Source of the DNA: Actinomycetes bacterium
GTDB taxonomy: Bacteria > Actinomycetota > Thermoleophilia > Gaiellales > Gaiellaceae
Direction of reading: 5' to 3'
Assembly: GCA_025350775.1 (NCBI GenBank)
Contig: JANXXF010000248.1
Location: 1-6,869, forward strand
Length of the DNA: 6,869 bases
Below, piece by piece: positions 6,514 to 6,869 of the stretch; the stretch's first letter is position 1; the number at the start of each line of letters is the position of its first letter. A model generated the notes under the pieces. It worked only from the letters and a program-made list of their open reading frames with translations, had not been told where the DNA came from and made no database searches. A program made the position numbers and the translations under genes.

Positions 6514-6869
6514 GGCTTGCTCACCACCCAGATCTCCTCGATCGGCCAACGCCGCGCCCACTCGCGCGTGGCCTCGTCGCGGTAGGTGGAGACGGCGTCG
6601 GCAGGCGGCACCCACTCGACAAGCCGCTCGACCTGCAGGCCGTTCACGGTGAACAGGCGGATCCACTCGCCGTGCGAGAGGTTGAAGACGACGGTGCCGT
6701 CCGGGTCTTCCTCGCGGTGCATGCCGAAGAGGGGGCGCAGCAGCCTGGTGCCCCAGGTCTCGCCGACCGGCTCGTAGCAGAGCCAGTCGAGCGGGGACGA
6801 GTGCGAGAAGGCGAAGCGGCCGCCCGAGCGCAGCACGCGGGCGACCTCGGGCACCAGCGGCAGCGGGTC
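6510..6869 (-). CDS. Class I SAM-dependent methyltransferase, C-terminal part (cut by right edge)
   Basis: The last 119 residues of a gene that begins outside the window. The visible part starts at PEVARVLRSGGRFAFSHSS (8-26), the familiar strand after the SAM-binding fold in class I methyltransferases, and ends with a region parallel to its neighbour: GEWIRLF at 68-74, NGL at 76-78 and REWARRWPIEEIWVVSKP at 102-119. The SAM motif I itself is not in the window, so the call rests on the post-motif III strand and on similarity to the intact downstream paralogue. The reading frame is open to the edge without a stop. Its TGA stop overlaps the next GTG start (GTGA). The substrate is unknown. Confidence 0.85.
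   Translation of the reverse strand, partial: DPLPLVPEVARVLRSGGRFAFSHSSPLDWLCYEPVGETWGTRLLRPLFGMHREEDPDGTVVFNLSHGEWIRLFTVNGLQVERLVEWVPPADAVSTYRDEATREWARRWPIEEIWVVSKP

Noticed and set aside
6514..6666. Longer start for the second methyltransferase at 6666
   Set aside because: The extension is a shadow of the upstream methyltransferase; GTG 6513 has a good ribosome site and a GTGA overlap.
1..6869. CRISPR arrays, tRNA/rRNA genes, insertion sequences, phage genes
   Set aside because: No direct-repeat arrays, RNA gene hallmarks, transposase or phage protein motifs were seen on either strand.

Overview
The window is G+C-rich bacterial chromosome, with G or C at nearly every third codon position. 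It carries one co-oriented block of genes on the minus strand. Reading in the direction of transcription (right to left), the order is: a methyltransferase cut by the right edge, a second paralogous methyltransferase, maf, mreB, mreC, mreD, a class B penicillin-binding protein of the PBP2/MrdA type, and a fragment of a short-chain dehydrogenase/reductase at the left edge. The maf-mreBCD-mrdA set, the base composition, the frequent GTG starts and the protein features (for example the Arg-rich MreC N-terminus) suggest a rod-forming actinobacterium, perhaps of the deep-branching Thermoleophilia/Gaiellales type. That placement is inference from general familiarity, not from a search.

Right part (5174-6869): two tandem class I SAM-dependent methyltransferases and maf are joined by 4-base GTGA stop/start overlaps, which suggests one translationally coupled unit. 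The methyltransferases resemble each other along their C-terminal halves and look like a tandem duplication. Maf is a nucleotide pyrophosphatase commonly found beside mre genes.

Middle part (2225-5173): a 161-base gap with a possible hairpin precedes mreB. MreB is the actin-like filament that organises lateral wall synthesis. A 212-base gap separates mreB from mreC. Inside that gap, on the opposite strand, is a short reading frame with unusually gene-like codon and amino-acid composition. mreC and mreD overlap by 4 bases.

Left part (1-2259): mrdA/PBP2 overlaps the end of mreD and encodes the transpeptidase that cross-links wall material under MreBCD control. The gene usually expected next, rodA (the partner glycosyltransferase), is not there. 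Instead the sequence passes, at the PBP2 stop codon, directly into the middle of a dehydrogenase that lacks its cofactor-binding N-terminus and has visibly different codon use. This junction is the oddest thing in the window and may be a real rearrangement or an assembly join.

No RNA gene, CRISPR array, insertion sequence or clear terminator was seen. No stretch longer than 300 bases lacks a gene. Apart from the junction and the small opposite-strand frame, this is a conventional cell-elongation cluster, and I see no convincing new multi-gene system.
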